Below, in pieces: positions 28,061-36,486 of a stretch of 64,000 nucleotides of DNA. How positions within the stretch are numbered: position 1 is the first letter of the stretch; each line of letters starts with the position of its first letter. Location of the stretch: contig NZ_JBBODF010000001.1 of assembly GCF_038002825.1 (NCBI RefSeq), positions 6,634,001-6,698,000 on the forward strand. Reading direction: 5' to 3'. Both the position numbers and the translations under genes were made by a program. The DNA comes from Paenibacillus sp. FSL H8-0048 (GTDB taxonomy: Bacteria; Bacillota; Bacilli; Paenibacillales; Paenibacillaceae). The notes beneath the pieces are model-generated. The model searched no databases, was not told where the DNA came from, and saw nothing but the letters and a program-made list of their open reading frames with translations.

Positions 28061-29521
28061 ATGCAAAAGGTGCAGAACAAAATTATGCTCATCACGTATT
28101 CGGATAGTATGGGAGGGGATCTCAAGGAACTGTACGAGGTGCTGGATACCCATTATGAGGGAGTTATCGGCGGTGTCCATCTTCTGCCTTTTTATCCTTC
28201 GTCGGGGGACCGGGGGTTTGCCGTCATTAATTATGATATCGTAGATCCGGCCTTTGGCGACTGGGAAGATATCCGCAGATTCTCGGAGAAATATTATCTG
28301 ATGGCCGATTTCATGATTAATCATGTATCCATCCGCAGTGAAGAATTCAAGGACTATATGCAGAACGGAGATTCCTCGCCTTACCGGGAAATGTTCATTC
28401 ACTGGGACGAGTTCTGGCCTGACGGAGAGCCGACCGAAGCAGAAATGGAAGCTCTGTACCGCCGCAAATTGCAGGGGCCGTATAAGGAATTCACCCGGGA
28501 TGACGGCAAGGTTGTGAAGCTCTGGAATACCTTTTTTGAAGAGCAGGTGGATGTTAACCCTTGGGCACCGGCTACACAGGACTATTTCAAGCGTAACTTA
28601 GAGCATATTGCCCAGTATGTTCCGTTAATCCGGTTCGATGCCTTTGCCTATGCAACCAAGAAACCGGGGACCAGTTGCTTCTTCGTTGAACCGGACGTAT
28701 GGGAGGTGCTGGACATTGGGATGGAGCCGCTTCAGGCGTACGGCACGGAGATGCTTCCTGAGATTCATGAGAACTATAAAGTCCAGCTTAAGATGGCTGA
28801 TCAGGGACATTGGGTGTACGATTTTGCGTTGCCGATGCTGATGCTCCATGGCTTAATGACAGGCCGGACCGACAGGCTGATCCATTGGTTCAACATCTGT
28901 CCCCGCAAGCAATTTACTACGCTGGATACGCATGACGGGATCGGAGTGGTCGATGTAGCAGGCCTGCTGGAGGAGAGCGAGATCGACCTGGTGAGAGACA
29001 AGGTGAACGAGAAATTAACAGAAGCCCAGCAGTATATCAAGAGGCCAGCCGGAATTGTCAAAATGTCTGGTTCGCAAGCCAAGCAGTATCAGTTGATGTC
29101 AACGTATTACTCTGCACTGGATGAAGATGATGAGGCCTATCTGCTTGCACGGGTGGTGCAGCTGTTTGCTCCGGGAATTCCTCAGGTCTATTATGTCGGT
29201 CTCCTGGCAGGCGAGAATGATCTGGATAGCCTGAAGCGTATCGGGGAACCAAGAAGTATTAACCGCCACAATTATACGACGTCCGAGATTAAGGACCGGT
29301 TGAAGCTTCCGTTGCTTCAGCGATTGTATGAGATTATGCGTTTCCGCAACAGCTATCCGGCCTTTGACGGAACTATTGCCGTTAACGATCAGTTAGAGAA
29401 TGGGCAATTGGAGATTACCTGGGCTAATGAGGCATACGAGACGGTCCTTTGGGCTGATTTCAGAACTAAAGACTTCCATATTGCTTATAACAACGAGAAT
29501 AAGATGAAAGTTGTTCTGTAG
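28061..29521 (+). CDS. gtfA: Sucrose phosphorylase (GH13_18)
   Basis: 486 residues, the normal size of the family, cytoplasmic. Sucrose plus phosphate gives alpha-glucose-1-phosphate and fructose. The nucleophile aspartate is in IRFDAFAYA, the acid/base glutamate in EMLPEIHEN, the transition-state aspartate in LDTHDGIGVVD, and the acceptor-site arginine in SINRHNYT. These agree with GtfA-type sucrose phosphorylases. It differs clearly in these loops from the second GH13_18 enzyme at 41332. AGGAGG precedes ATG 28061. It follows two esterase genes and precedes an MFS sugar porter in one operon, so its sucrose may arise by deacylation of a sucrose ester. Closely related enzymes act on glucosylglycerol or glucosylglycerate, so specificity needs an assay. 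Confidence 0.87.
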   Translation: MQKVQNKIMLITYSDSMGGDLKELYEVLDTHYEGVIGGVHLLPFYPSSGDRGFAVINYDIVDPAFGDWEDIRRFSEKYYLMADFMINHVSIRSEEFKDYMQNGDSSPYREMFIHWDEFWPDGEPTEAEMEALYRRKLQGPYKEFTRDDGKVVKLWNTFFEEQVDVNPWAPATQDYFKRNLEHIAQYVPLIRFDAFAYATKKPGTSCFFVEPDVWEVLDIGMEPLQAYGTEMLPEIHENYKVQLKMADQGHWVYDFALPMLMLHGLMTGRTDRLIHWFNICPRKQFTTLDTHDGIGVVDVAGLLEESEIDLVRDKVNEKLTEAQQYIKRPAGIVKMSGSQAKQYQLMSTYYSALDEDDEAYLLARVVQLFAPGIPQVYYVGLLAGENDLDSLKRIGEPRSINRHNYTTSEIKDRLKLPLLQRLYEIMRFRNSYPAFDGTIAVNDQLENGQLEITWANEAYETVLWADFRTKDFHIAYNNENKMKVVL

Positions 29522-29550
29522 CCTTTTACCAATAATAGGGGGAATTAAGA

Positions 29551-30864
29551 ATGAGTGAGACAAGAATTGACGGCCAGGCCACTACACCGTTAGGCCGGTT
29601 GACCGTGGGGATCGTTATTGGTTTCGGGTTAATGATGCTCGCATTGCTGACGCCAGGAATCCTGCTGTTGACCTTCCGAATGATGGATATTGACCCGGAC
29701 GGATATTTAAAATCATACGGTATGGTTGCCGGGATTGGGGCTTTCTTTGCCCTGATTGGTAATCCCATAGGCGGTGCAGTCAGTGACCGGACGAATATCG
29801 CGTTTGGACGCCGCCGTACGTGGATTCTGCTTGGGGCGCTGCTTGGCAGCGCCGGGCTCGTTCTGGTCGGATTCGGGACCGCCATCTGGCAAATCGTGAT
29901 CGGCTGGTCTGCTGCACAATTCTTCTTCAATTTCGCGATGGCCTCTTATATGGCCCTTATCCCGGAACAGGTGAAACCGGAGAAGCAGGGGACGATCTCG
30001 GGAATTATCGGTCTTGTGGGTCCGGCTGCTGCATCGGCGGGTATGGTGCTGATGATGGTGATGACTTCCGTTAGCGCGGAGGTGAAGTGGACGCTGCTAA
30101 TTCTGCTGGGAGTAATCGGACCTGTGGTCAGCCTGTTCCTGATCAAGGATGGTAAAGTAACGATTACAGCTGCTCCCAAATCCAAGGTAAAGGTTATGGA
30201 GCAGATCAGCAAAATTTATCCCAGCCCGAGAAAATATCCGTCGTTTACCTTCGCGATTGTAGCTAAGTTCTTTTTGATGCTGGGTTTCGGCAGTGCCAGT
30301 TATCTTACAGTTATGCTGGTTAACCGGATGAACTATACGCAAGAGGAAGCGACCAAAGGATTAGGAGTCATCAATATTGCGATGATTCTGGCGATGGCAC
30401 TGATGAGCATTGTGGGGGGAGCCTGGTCGGACAAGGTACGGAAGCAAAAGCCTTTCCTGTATACCTCAGCGGCGATTATGATCATTGGAATTCTGATCTT
30501 TGCGTTTGTTCCGCAATTCCCGGCAATCATGACAGCAGCAGTTATCCTCGGTCTGGGGGCAGGCTGCTTCTCGGCAGTGGATACCGCACTTGTAGCCAGA
30601 ATTCTTCCGCGTAAGGAAGATGCCGCCAAGGATTTCGGAATTATGAACGTGGCGAATACATTGCCGCAGTCCATCGTACCCGCTCTTGCTCCACTAGTAA
30701 TAGGCCTGGTCGGATGGTCCTCCTACTTCCTGACCTTTGGGATTTTCCTGCTCCTCAGCATGGTATGCGTGAGATATTTGCCGGAGATTGGACAATTCAA
30801 GGGGGAGAAACCGGCTGCGCAAGAGCTAAGCCCGCTTGTGGAACCGGATTCCACCGTGCCATAA
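29551..30864 (+). CDS. MFS sugar porter
   Basis: 437 residues, twelve membrane helices. The helix 2-3 loop NPIGGAVSDRTNIAFGRRRT is the MFS/GPH-type signature with the GRRR basic cluster seen in disaccharide symporters (SLC45/sucrose-proton type). A central cytoplasmic loop (KSKVKVMEQISKIYPSPRKY) follows helix 6. It starts 29 bp after the sucrose phosphorylase gene and is the last gene of the TetR operon, followed by a terminator. A role as proton-coupled importer for sucrose or a sucrose derivative is likely from context. Confidence 0.8.
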   Translation: MSETRIDGQATTPLGRLTVGIVIGFGLMMLALLTPGILLLTFRMMDIDPDGYLKSYGMVAGIGAFFALIGNPIGGAVSDRTNIAFGRRRTWILLGALLGSAGLVLVGFGTAIWQIVIGWSAAQFFFNFAMASYMALIPEQVKPEKQGTISGIIGLVGPAAASAGMVLMMVMTSVSAEVKWTLLILLGVIGPVVSLFLIKDGKVTITAAPKSKVKVMEQISKIYPSPRKYPSFTFAIVAKFFLMLGFGSASYLTVMLVNRMNYTQEEATKGLGVINIAMILAMALMSIVGGAWSDKVRKQKPFLYTSAAIMIIGILIFAFVPQFPAIMTAAVILGLGAGCFSAVDTALVARILPRKEDAAKDFGIMNVANTLPQSIVPALAPLVIGLVGWSSYFLTFGIFLLLSMVCVRYLPEIGQFKGEKPAAQELSPLVEPDSTVP

Positions 30865-30927
30865 CGGAGTGTAGGAAGGGGCAGAGTTTATACAGATATA
30901 GTTTGTAAGCGTTATCCCTTATAACAG

Positions 30928-30962
30928 AAAGGTTTCGGCTCATTTGGGCTGAAGCCTTTTTT
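30928..30962 (+). terminator. Terminator of the TetR operon
   Basis: AAAGGTTTCGGC pairs with GCTGAAGCCTT, with two G-T/mismatch positions, followed by six T. Confidence 0.75.
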
Positions 30963-31028
30963 GCTGCTGGCCGGGTAAAAGCAAATACAATGGGCAGCGG
31001 CGAGGACTGTGGGAAAGCGTGGGCGGAA

Positions 31029-31559
31029 TGTAATCGAAAAACTGATTACAATTGGACCGGGAGCGGCGCGTGGGCGGAATGTAATCGAAAAACCGATTAC
31101 AATTGGACCGGGAGCGGCGCGTGGGCGGAATGTAATCGAAAAACCGATTACAATTGGACTGGGAGCGGCGTGTGTGCCGGATGTAATCGAAAAACCGATT
31201 ACAATTGGACTGGGCGTGGCGTGTGAGCCAAATGTAATCGAAAAACCGATTACATTGGACCGGAAGCGGCGCGTGGGCCAAATGTAATCGAAAAACCGAT
31301 TACAATTGGACCGGGCGTGGCGTGTGTGCCGGATGTAATCGAAAAACCGATTACAATTGGACTGGGAGCGGCGCGTGGGCGGAATGTAATCGAAAAACCG
31401 ATTACAATTGGACCGGGAGCGGCGCGTGGGCGGAATGTAATCGAAAAACCGATTACATTTGGACCGGGAGCGGCGTGTGGGCCAAATGTAATCGAAAAAC
31501 TGATTACAATTGGACCGGGAGCGGCGCGTGGGCGGAATGTAATCGAAAAACCGATTACA
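31029..31559 (+). repeat. Eleven-copy 51-bp-period palindromic array (family A, long array)
   Basis: Copies of the inverted repeat TGTAATCG, AAAAAC, CGATTACA start at 31029, 31080, 31131, 31182, 31233, 31283, 31334, 31385, 31436, 31487 and 31538. The step is 51 bp except once, where one A is missing and the step is 50. Nine copies are perfect; the first and tenth have one change in the right arm (TGATTACA). The spacers are themselves related (TTGGACCGGGAGCGGCGCGTGGGCGGA with small variations), so this is a tandem repeat and not a CRISPR. It lies between the TetR-operon terminator and the LacI operators of the sucrose importer. Apparent reading frames through it are an artefact of a period divisible by three. 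Confidence 0.97.
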
Positions 31560-31603
31560 ATACCACCGGAAGCGGCGGCGGGTTTTATTAGCTAAAATTT
31601 AAA

Positions 31604-31645
31604 TATGATAACCGATTGACATAAATATGTTAACCGGTTATCATA
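31604..31645 (+). promoter_or_regulatory. Tandem LacI-type operators before the sucrose-type importer
   Basis: Two pseudo-palindromes, TATGATAACCGATTGACATA (31604-31623) and TATGTTAACCGGTTATCATA (31626-31645), lie 22 bp apart centre to centre, about two helical turns. A third copy with the same AACCGGTTAACATA half occurs at 38233-38252 before a LacI gene. This links the importer operon to one or both LacI proteins at 35134 and 38308. Confidence 0.75.
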
Positions 31646-31705
31646 AAGTTGCATCCGAAAAATGTATGCGCATTCAAAACAATCATAAGTACGGGGGGAA
31701 TTCAT

Positions 31706-33070
31706 TTGAAATTGAGAAAAGCTGCAAGCTTCGCTATCGCTCTGACGGTGGTCACCGGATTACTCGCAGGCTGCTCCAAGGGGAATTCAGCTAATAGTGC
31801 CGTCAAGGAAGACAAGGGGAATGAGGGAACACAGACACAGCAAGCCTCCAAGGACGTTAAGCTCACCTTCTTCAATACCTCCGCAGAAGTCAATACCGTA
31901 TTCGAGGAGCTGTTCAAGAAATATCATGAGCAGAATCCGCAGGTGACGATTGAACTGATTCCTACACCGATCGGCGGTGCGCAGCTTGAGAAGTTCCAAT
32001 CCCTGCTGGCCTCCGGCAATCCGGCGACAATCGTGAATCTGGATGCAGGCACCATACTTCAATATAAGGATGATTTCCTGGATTTAGAGCCGGAGAAGGC
32101 GAAGTATGAAGCCCTCACCAATCCGGGAGCCATCGACGGCGCATTGCTGGACGGACAATTCCTTGGTATTCCCTGGACTGCCCAAGGCTATGGTCTGCTG
32201 TATAACAAGCGTGCGGTAGAAGAGGGTATCGACGGTGCCTTTGATCCTGCATCCGTGAAGACCCGTGATGATCTGGAAGCGGTCTTCAAAAAGATTGAAG
32301 CGGCCGGCAAAGCACCGGTCATGCTTCACGGAGCAGACTGGTCGCTCGGCGCCCACTATCTGGGATTAACCTATTCCTTGCAGTCGCAGAAGGTGGAGGA
32401 CAACCGGAAGTTCGTAGAGGAGCTGAAGAACGGGCAGGTTAACCTGACGGAGAATCCGCAGTTCACCGGACTGATGGATACCTTCGATCTGCTGAAAAAA
32501 TACAACGCGCGTAAGAGCGACCCGCTCGTTGCCGATTATAACCGCGACAGTGCAGATTTCGCCAAGGGAGCTGCCGCCTTCTACTTCATGGGGGACTGGA
32601 GCTGGGCGGTCATCGGAACGCTGGAGGGCCGCGATGCCGACTTCGGTATCCTGCCGCTGCCGGTGAGCAATAACCCGGAGGACTTCGGCAACACGCAAGT
32701 CGCTTACAGCGAGCCTAAGCTGTTCGCCATTGATGATTCTAAGTCTACGCCGGAGCAGCAGGAAGCCGCCAAAGCGTTCATCGAATGGATGGTCAGCAGC
32801 GAGGACGGGCAGAAGGCCATCATTAGCGATATGGGGCTGTCCATGCCGTATAAGGATCTTAAGGCGAAGAGCACGAACATCATGTCCAATGCCGTCAGCG
32901 AATACGTGAAGCAAGGGAAGATTATCAATATCGGTGTGATTAATTACCTGCCGCAGGATTACTGGGCCAAGACCGGAGCTGCTATGCAGAAGTACTTGGT
33001 AGGCAATATCGACCGCCAGGGGCTTGCGCAGGAGGTTCAGGATTACTGGAAATCGTATGCAGGGAAATAG
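31706..33070 (+). CDS. Sugar ABC transporter solute-binding lipoprotein (MsmE-like)
   Basis: 454 residues from TTG 31706. GGGGGG is 7 bp upstream, and the longer frame from 31649 has no ribosome-binding site and would overlap the operators. Signal peptide with lipobox GLLAGC. The mature part is a family-1 binding protein of the shorter MsmE/UgpB-type group (QLEKFQSLLASGNPATIVN, EAAKAFIEWMVSSEDGQK), different from the large LplA-type proteins elsewhere in the window. It heads a binding protein-permease-permease-LacI series. With the phosphorylase and PfkB kinase at 40-43 kb the probable ligand is sucrose or a sucrose derivative. Confidence 0.9.
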   Translation: MKLRKAASFAIALTVVTGLLAGCSKGNSANSAVKEDKGNEGTQTQQASKDVKLTFFNTSAEVNTVFEELFKKYHEQNPQVTIELIPTPIGGAQLEKFQSLLASGNPATIVNLDAGTILQYKDDFLDLEPEKAKYEALTNPGAIDGALLDGQFLGIPWTAQGYGLLYNKRAVEEGIDGAFDPASVKTRDDLEAVFKKIEAAGKAPVMLHGADWSLGAHYLGLTYSLQSQKVEDNRKFVEELKNGQVNLTENPQFTGLMDTFDLLKKYNARKSDPLVADYNRDSADFAKGAAAFYFMGDWSWAVIGTLEGRDADFGILPLPVSNNPEDFGNTQVAYSEPKLFAIDDSKSTPEQQEAAKAFIEWMVSSEDGQKAIISDMGLSMPYKDLKAKSTNIMSNAVSEYVKQGKIINIGVINYLPQDYWAKTGAAMQKYLVGNIDRQGLAQEVQDYWKSYAGK

Positions 33071-33316
33071 AGAATTTCTATTTATTGAACTTGAAGACTT
33101 AAGTTAAGGGAAAAGTGGCGGAGGGGAATTTTGGAACTGAAGGAGCGATAGCGACCGCCTTTGTCTGCGGATTTCAACCGTTAAAAACGGTATGAAAATC
33201 AAGAAATCTGCAGAAGGGCAGCGGCCGGAAGTCCAAAACTTCTCTGGGGTCGCGGCTAATCCCAAAACATAAAAAATTCTCCAGTTCAGCCTGTTAAGAG
33301 GAAAGGGGGCAGCACT
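33071..33316 (+). repeat. Long imperfect hairpin element between binding protein and permease
   Basis: No gene. GACCGCCTTTGTCTGCGGATTTC-like sequence (33153-33175) can pair imperfectly with GAAATCTGCAGAAGGGCAGC-like sequence (33204-33226). The loop contains a perfect small hairpin, ACCGTT AAA AACGGT (33177-33191). The segment 33197-33237 (AATCAAGAAATCT, seven variable bases, then GGCAGCGGCCGG and AAGTCCAAA) recurs at 54260-54300, and AAGTCCAAA continues into a longer shared motif at 35038 and 54292. It is a dispersed intergenic repeat that may also act as an RNA stem lowering permease expression. Confidence 0.7.
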
Positions 33317-34198
33317 ATGAACAAAAAGCTATCACTGAAGAATGCGGGGACGTTTCTGGTCTTCGGAGGTCCCTCTATCTTCGCTTTTGCCGCCGTTGTG
33401 ATCATACCGTTCATCGTCGGCTTATATTTGACCTTCACGAACTGGGATGTCCGTACAGGCGACAGCAGCCTGATCGGCTTCACGAATTATCTGGAGGTGT
33501 TCAGGGACAAGGTGTTCCTTCAGCAGCTGTGGTTCACCCTGAAGTATGTTTTCTTCACCGTGGTGATTGCCAATGTGTTCGCCTTCTTCATCGCGCTTAC
33601 CCTGACAAGAGGCGGGAGAGGCGAGCAATGGCTGCGCACAGGCTTCTTCACACCCAATCTGGTCGGCGGGATCGTACTCGGCTACCTGTGGCAGACGCTT
33701 TTCTCACAAGTGCTGCCTTACCTTGGCGCTAAATACGGCTGGGAGCTGTTTCAGACCTCATGGCTGACGAATACGGGAACGGCATTCTGGGCGCTGATTA
33801 TTGCGACCGCCTGGCAGCTGGTCGGGTATCTGATGATCATTTATATCGCGGGCTTCACAGGCGTTCCGAATGATGTGCTGGAGGCGGCAAACATCGACGG
33901 GGCAGGGCGGACTTCGGTAATCCGCAGAATTATTCTGCCGCTGACGGTTCCTGCGATCGTCATCTGTATTTTCATCTCCCTGTCCCGGTCCTTCTTAACG
34001 TATGACATCAACCTGGCCTTAACGAAGGGCGGACCGTTCAATTCAACGGAGCTGGCCACCTACCATATCGTGCAAAAAGCCTTCCTCTCCAATCAATACG
34101 GTGTCGGCCAGGCAGAGGCAGTCGTTCTGTTCGCTGTCGTAGCGATTATCGCGTTGACGCAATCCTATCTGCTGAAGAAGCTGGAGGTGGAATCTTAA
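33317..34198 (+). CDS. Sugar ABC transporter permease (MsmF/UgpA-like)
   Basis: 293 residues, six membrane helices, EAA loop EAANIDGAGRTSVIRRIILP. It follows an unusually long gap (246 bp) containing a hairpin repeat. AAAGGGGG precedes the ATG. The stop overlaps the next start (TAATG), so the two permeases are translationally coupled and form one heterodimeric channel. Confidence 0.9.
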   Translation: MNKKLSLKNAGTFLVFGGPSIFAFAAVVIIPFIVGLYLTFTNWDVRTGDSSLIGFTNYLEVFRDKVFLQQLWFTLKYVFFTVVIANVFAFFIALTLTRGGRGEQWLRTGFFTPNLVGGIVLGYLWQTLFSQVLPYLGAKYGWELFQTSWLTNTGTAFWALIIATAWQLVGYLMIIYIAGFTGVPNDVLEAANIDGAGRTSVIRRIILPLTVPAIVICIFISLSRSFLTYDINLALTKGGPFNSTELATYHIVQKAFLSNQYGVGQAEAVVLFAVVAIIALTQSYLLKKLEVES

Positions 34199-35025
34199 TG
34201 AATGCTAACCGGCGCATCCTCTCGGGCCTGCGGACAGGATTCCTGTACCTGCTGCTGTTCGCTTTTTTAACACCGTTCCTGCTGATTATTATGAACTCCT
34301 TCAAGACCACCCAGCAATTCTTCGAGAGCCCGCTGTCCCTGCCGACAACGATTAATTTCAAGAACTATGCGAGCGCATTTGACAATATGGACTTTATGCA
34401 GGGGTTCATGAACTCGCTGATCATTACGGGGATTTCCGTAACGATCATTATTATTTTCTCGGCGATGACCGGGTACTTGTTCGTGCGCTACAAATGGAAG
34501 GTGAATTCCATCTTCTTCTTCCTCATGCTGGCCTCCATGGCTCTGCCTTTCCAGGTGCTGATGATTCCTATGGTCATGCTGTACGGGAATATGGGGCTGC
34601 TGAATACCAAGCTAACGCTGCTGTTCATGTATCTCGGCTTCGGGGTGCCGTTTGGTGTGTTCACGTTCCACGGCTTTATCAAAGGGATTCCATATGAGCT
34701 GGAAGAATCGGCGTTTATCGAAGGGAGCACCACGCTGCGGACGTTTTTCAGTATTGTGCTGCCCTTGCTGAAGCCGGTATTCGTCACCCTGCTGGTGCTC
34801 GATGTGCTCTGGATCTGGAATGACTATCTTCTGCCCAGTCTCGTGCTGCTGTCGCCGGATCAGAAGACCCTGCCGCTGTCCACGTATACCTTCTTCTCCT
34901 CCTATTCTGTGGACTATGCGCCGCTGATGGCCGGGCTGATTATGACAATTATTCCTGTGCTGATCATCTATCTGTTCCTGCAAAAACAGATCATCAAGGG
35001 GATCACGGAAGGTGCGCTGAAATAA
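34198..35025 (+). CDS. Sugar ABC transporter permease (MsmG/MalG-like)
   Basis: 275 residues, six membrane helices, EAA loop EESAFIEGSTTLRTFFSIVL and MalG-type C-terminus LQKQIIKGITEGALK. The start codon overlaps the preceding stop by one base. Second channel subunit of the importer begun at 31706. Confidence 0.9.
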   Translation: MNANRRILSGLRTGFLYLLLFAFLTPFLLIIMNSFKTTQQFFESPLSLPTTINFKNYASAFDNMDFMQGFMNSLIITGISVTIIIIFSAMTGYLFVRYKWKVNSIFFFLMLASMALPFQVLMIPMVMLYGNMGLLNTKLTLLFMYLGFGVPFGVFTFHGFIKGIPYELEESAFIEGSTTLRTFFSIVLPLLKPVFVTLLVLDVLWIWNDYLLPSLVLLSPDQKTLPLSTYTFFSSYSVDYAPLMAGLIMTIIPVLIIYLFLQKQIIKGITEGALK

Positions 35026-35037
35026 GGGGAAATGGGG

Positions 35038-35063
35038 AAGTCCAAATGTTCACCGTAGCGACG
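35038..35063 (+). repeat. Short copy of dispersed intergenic repeat
   Basis: AAGTCCAAATGTTCACCG followed by TAGCGACG; the first 18 bases are identical to 54292-54309 and 25 of 26 match overall. Confidence 0.7.
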
Positions 35064-35078
35064 ATTACGCTTCAATAG

Positions 35079-35107
35079 CTGAAATCCATGCGAAATTCCT
35101 CTATAAT
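35079..35107 (+). promoter_or_regulatory. Probable promoter of the first LacI gene
   Basis: CTGAAA at 35079 and TATAAT at 35102 are 17 bp apart, just before the LacI start at 35134, so the regulator can be made independently of the importer operon. Confidence 0.5.
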
Positions 35108-35133
35108 TGGAACTAAAAAGCAAGGTGGTTCCT

Positions 35134-36123
35134 ATGGCGAATCTGAAAGACGTCGCAAAGCAGGCAGGACTTTCTGTGAATACAGTGTCCAGAGTCCTTA
35201 ACAATAGAGGGTATATCAGTGACAAGACGAAGGAGAAGGTCTACCGGGTGATGAAGGAAATGAATTATCAGCCGAATGAAATGGCCCGGGCCCTGTTCCG
35301 CAAAAAATCCAATATGATCGGGCTGATCATCCCGGCGATTTCCCATCCTTTTTTTGCCGAGCTGACCGCCTATCTCGAATATTATGCAGACCTTAAGGGC
35401 TACAAGCTGCTGCTCTGCAATTCCAACCGCAACGTCTCCAAGGAAGTAGATTATATCGAGATGCTCAAAAAAAACCAGGTCGATGCCATCATCATGGGCA
35501 GTGCCGTGCTGGATGTGCAGCATTATCTGCATCTCGGTCTGCCGATTGTCTCCTTCGACCGTGTAATCTCGGAGGACATCCCGGTGGTCACCTCGGATAA
35601 TCTGGAGGGCGGACGGCTGGCTGCCCGGTTATTAACCGGCAAGGGCTGCCGGCACACGGTCTATATCCAGCGGGGGATCGATGGTCCCCAGCATCACTTC
35701 ATGCTGGCCGGTCTGAGAAGGCAGGGGTACGAAGAGGAGATGAAGCGCGCCGGACTTGCGCCGCTGTACTTGCAGCTGGAGGTTGAAGAGGGGAGCTATA
35801 CCGGAGGGGACACCGCCATTGCCGCCTACCTCCAGGAGCATCCTGAGATCGACGGCGTGTTTGCCAGCAGTGATGTGATTGCCGCCGAGGTCATTCATGC
35901 CTGCAACCTGCTGAACAAGGAGATTCCTTCCGCGATGCGCATTGTGGGCTATGATGATGTGCAGCTCGCCTCCATGATCTCACCGCGCTTAAGCACGGTC
36001 CGGCAGCCGATTCAGCAGATGAGCGAAGCCATTATGGAGCTGGCGGTTCAGCAGATCGAGGGCCAGGCGGTGGCGATGACCAATACGTTCCCGGTAACGG
36101 CTGTGGAACGCGGCACGACCTGA
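35134..36123 (+). CDS. LacI-family transcriptional regulator (first paralogue)
   Basis: 329 residues from ATG 35134, which has AAGGTGG 5 bp upstream; the ATG at 35107 overlaps the -10 element. The N-terminal LacI helix-turn-helix is typical (LKDVAKQAGLSVNTVSRVLN), with the hinge region MARALFRKKSNMIG and a periplasmic-binding-protein-like sensor domain. It resembles the protein at 38308 along its whole length, so the two are paralogues. It lies directly after the importer permeases and would bind the AACCGGTT operators at 31604-31645, responding to a sugar or sugar phosphate. Confidence 0.92.
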   Translation: MANLKDVAKQAGLSVNTVSRVLNNRGYISDKTKEKVYRVMKEMNYQPNEMARALFRKKSNMIGLIIPAISHPFFAELTAYLEYYADLKGYKLLLCNSNRNVSKEVDYIEMLKKNQVDAIIMGSAVLDVQHYLHLGLPIVSFDRVISEDIPVVTSDNLEGGRLAARLLTGKGCRHTVYIQRGIDGPQHHFMLAGLRRQGYEEEMKRAGLAPLYLQLEVEEGSYTGGDTAIAAYLQEHPEIDGVFASSDVIAAEVIHACNLLNKEIPSAMRIVGYDDVQLASMISPRLSTVRQPIQQMSEAIMELAVQQIEGQAVAMTNTFPVTAVERGTT

Positions 36124-36486
36124 TACGCCGGACTGGCAGACCTCCTGCCAGCATATGCCCTAATAGAGTATCAGATTAATATAGTGGAACAGGCAGGATG
36201 AGACAAATGTATGCGAAAAACAGGCATGACAAGACAGAGACCTTGTCACCCCCAGGAATGAAAATAAGTGGGTGGCATCCGTCGCATCCATTCTAAAAGA
36301 GGCTGTAGTCGTCAACACTACATATACAAATCAAAGGGCGGAAACGGTTACTGGGATACACCCCGTGCGAAAAACTGTTCTATTGCGCTTTTCGAGCATC
36401 GCCTATTGTAGCCCCCAAAAGTACGTGTATTAAATTACACTCACTCGAGCGCATGATTTGTAAGCTGACGATGGAGGATGATTGGA
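36124..36486 (+). other. Gene-free left flank of the IS110 element; possible bridge-RNA locus
   Basis: No coding frame is supported. CTGGCAG and CTGCCAG (36132-36150) form a stem after the LacI stop. The motif GCCCTAATAGAGTATCAGA near 36159 resembles GCCCTATTAGAGCATCAGA near 37888, on the far side of the transposase. AAAACTGTTCTATTGCGC (from 36371) resembles AAAACCCGTTCTGCTGCGC (from 37778). In IS110-group elements the left non-coding end is known to encode the structured bridge RNA that guides target choice. This roughly 320-bp stretch is the candidate here, but I cannot assign the RNA ends. Confidence 0.4.

Noticed and set aside
30904-30917. cre-like TGTAAGCGTTATCC
   Set aside because: Matches the consensus at 13 of 14 positions but lies between a stop codon and a terminator, about 800 bp before the next gene, so a regulatory role is unlikely.
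31029-31559. CRISPR array
   Set aside because: The spacing is CRISPR-like but the spacers are related to each other, the repeat is a short palindrome, and no cas genes are near.
30990-31595. Several open frames of 78-113 codons on both strands across the 11-copy array, and similar ones at 11282-11531
   Set aside because: They exist only because the 51-bp unit is a multiple of three. They give a repetitive CNRKTDYNWTGSG-like peptide, have no ribosome-binding site and occur in several frames at once.
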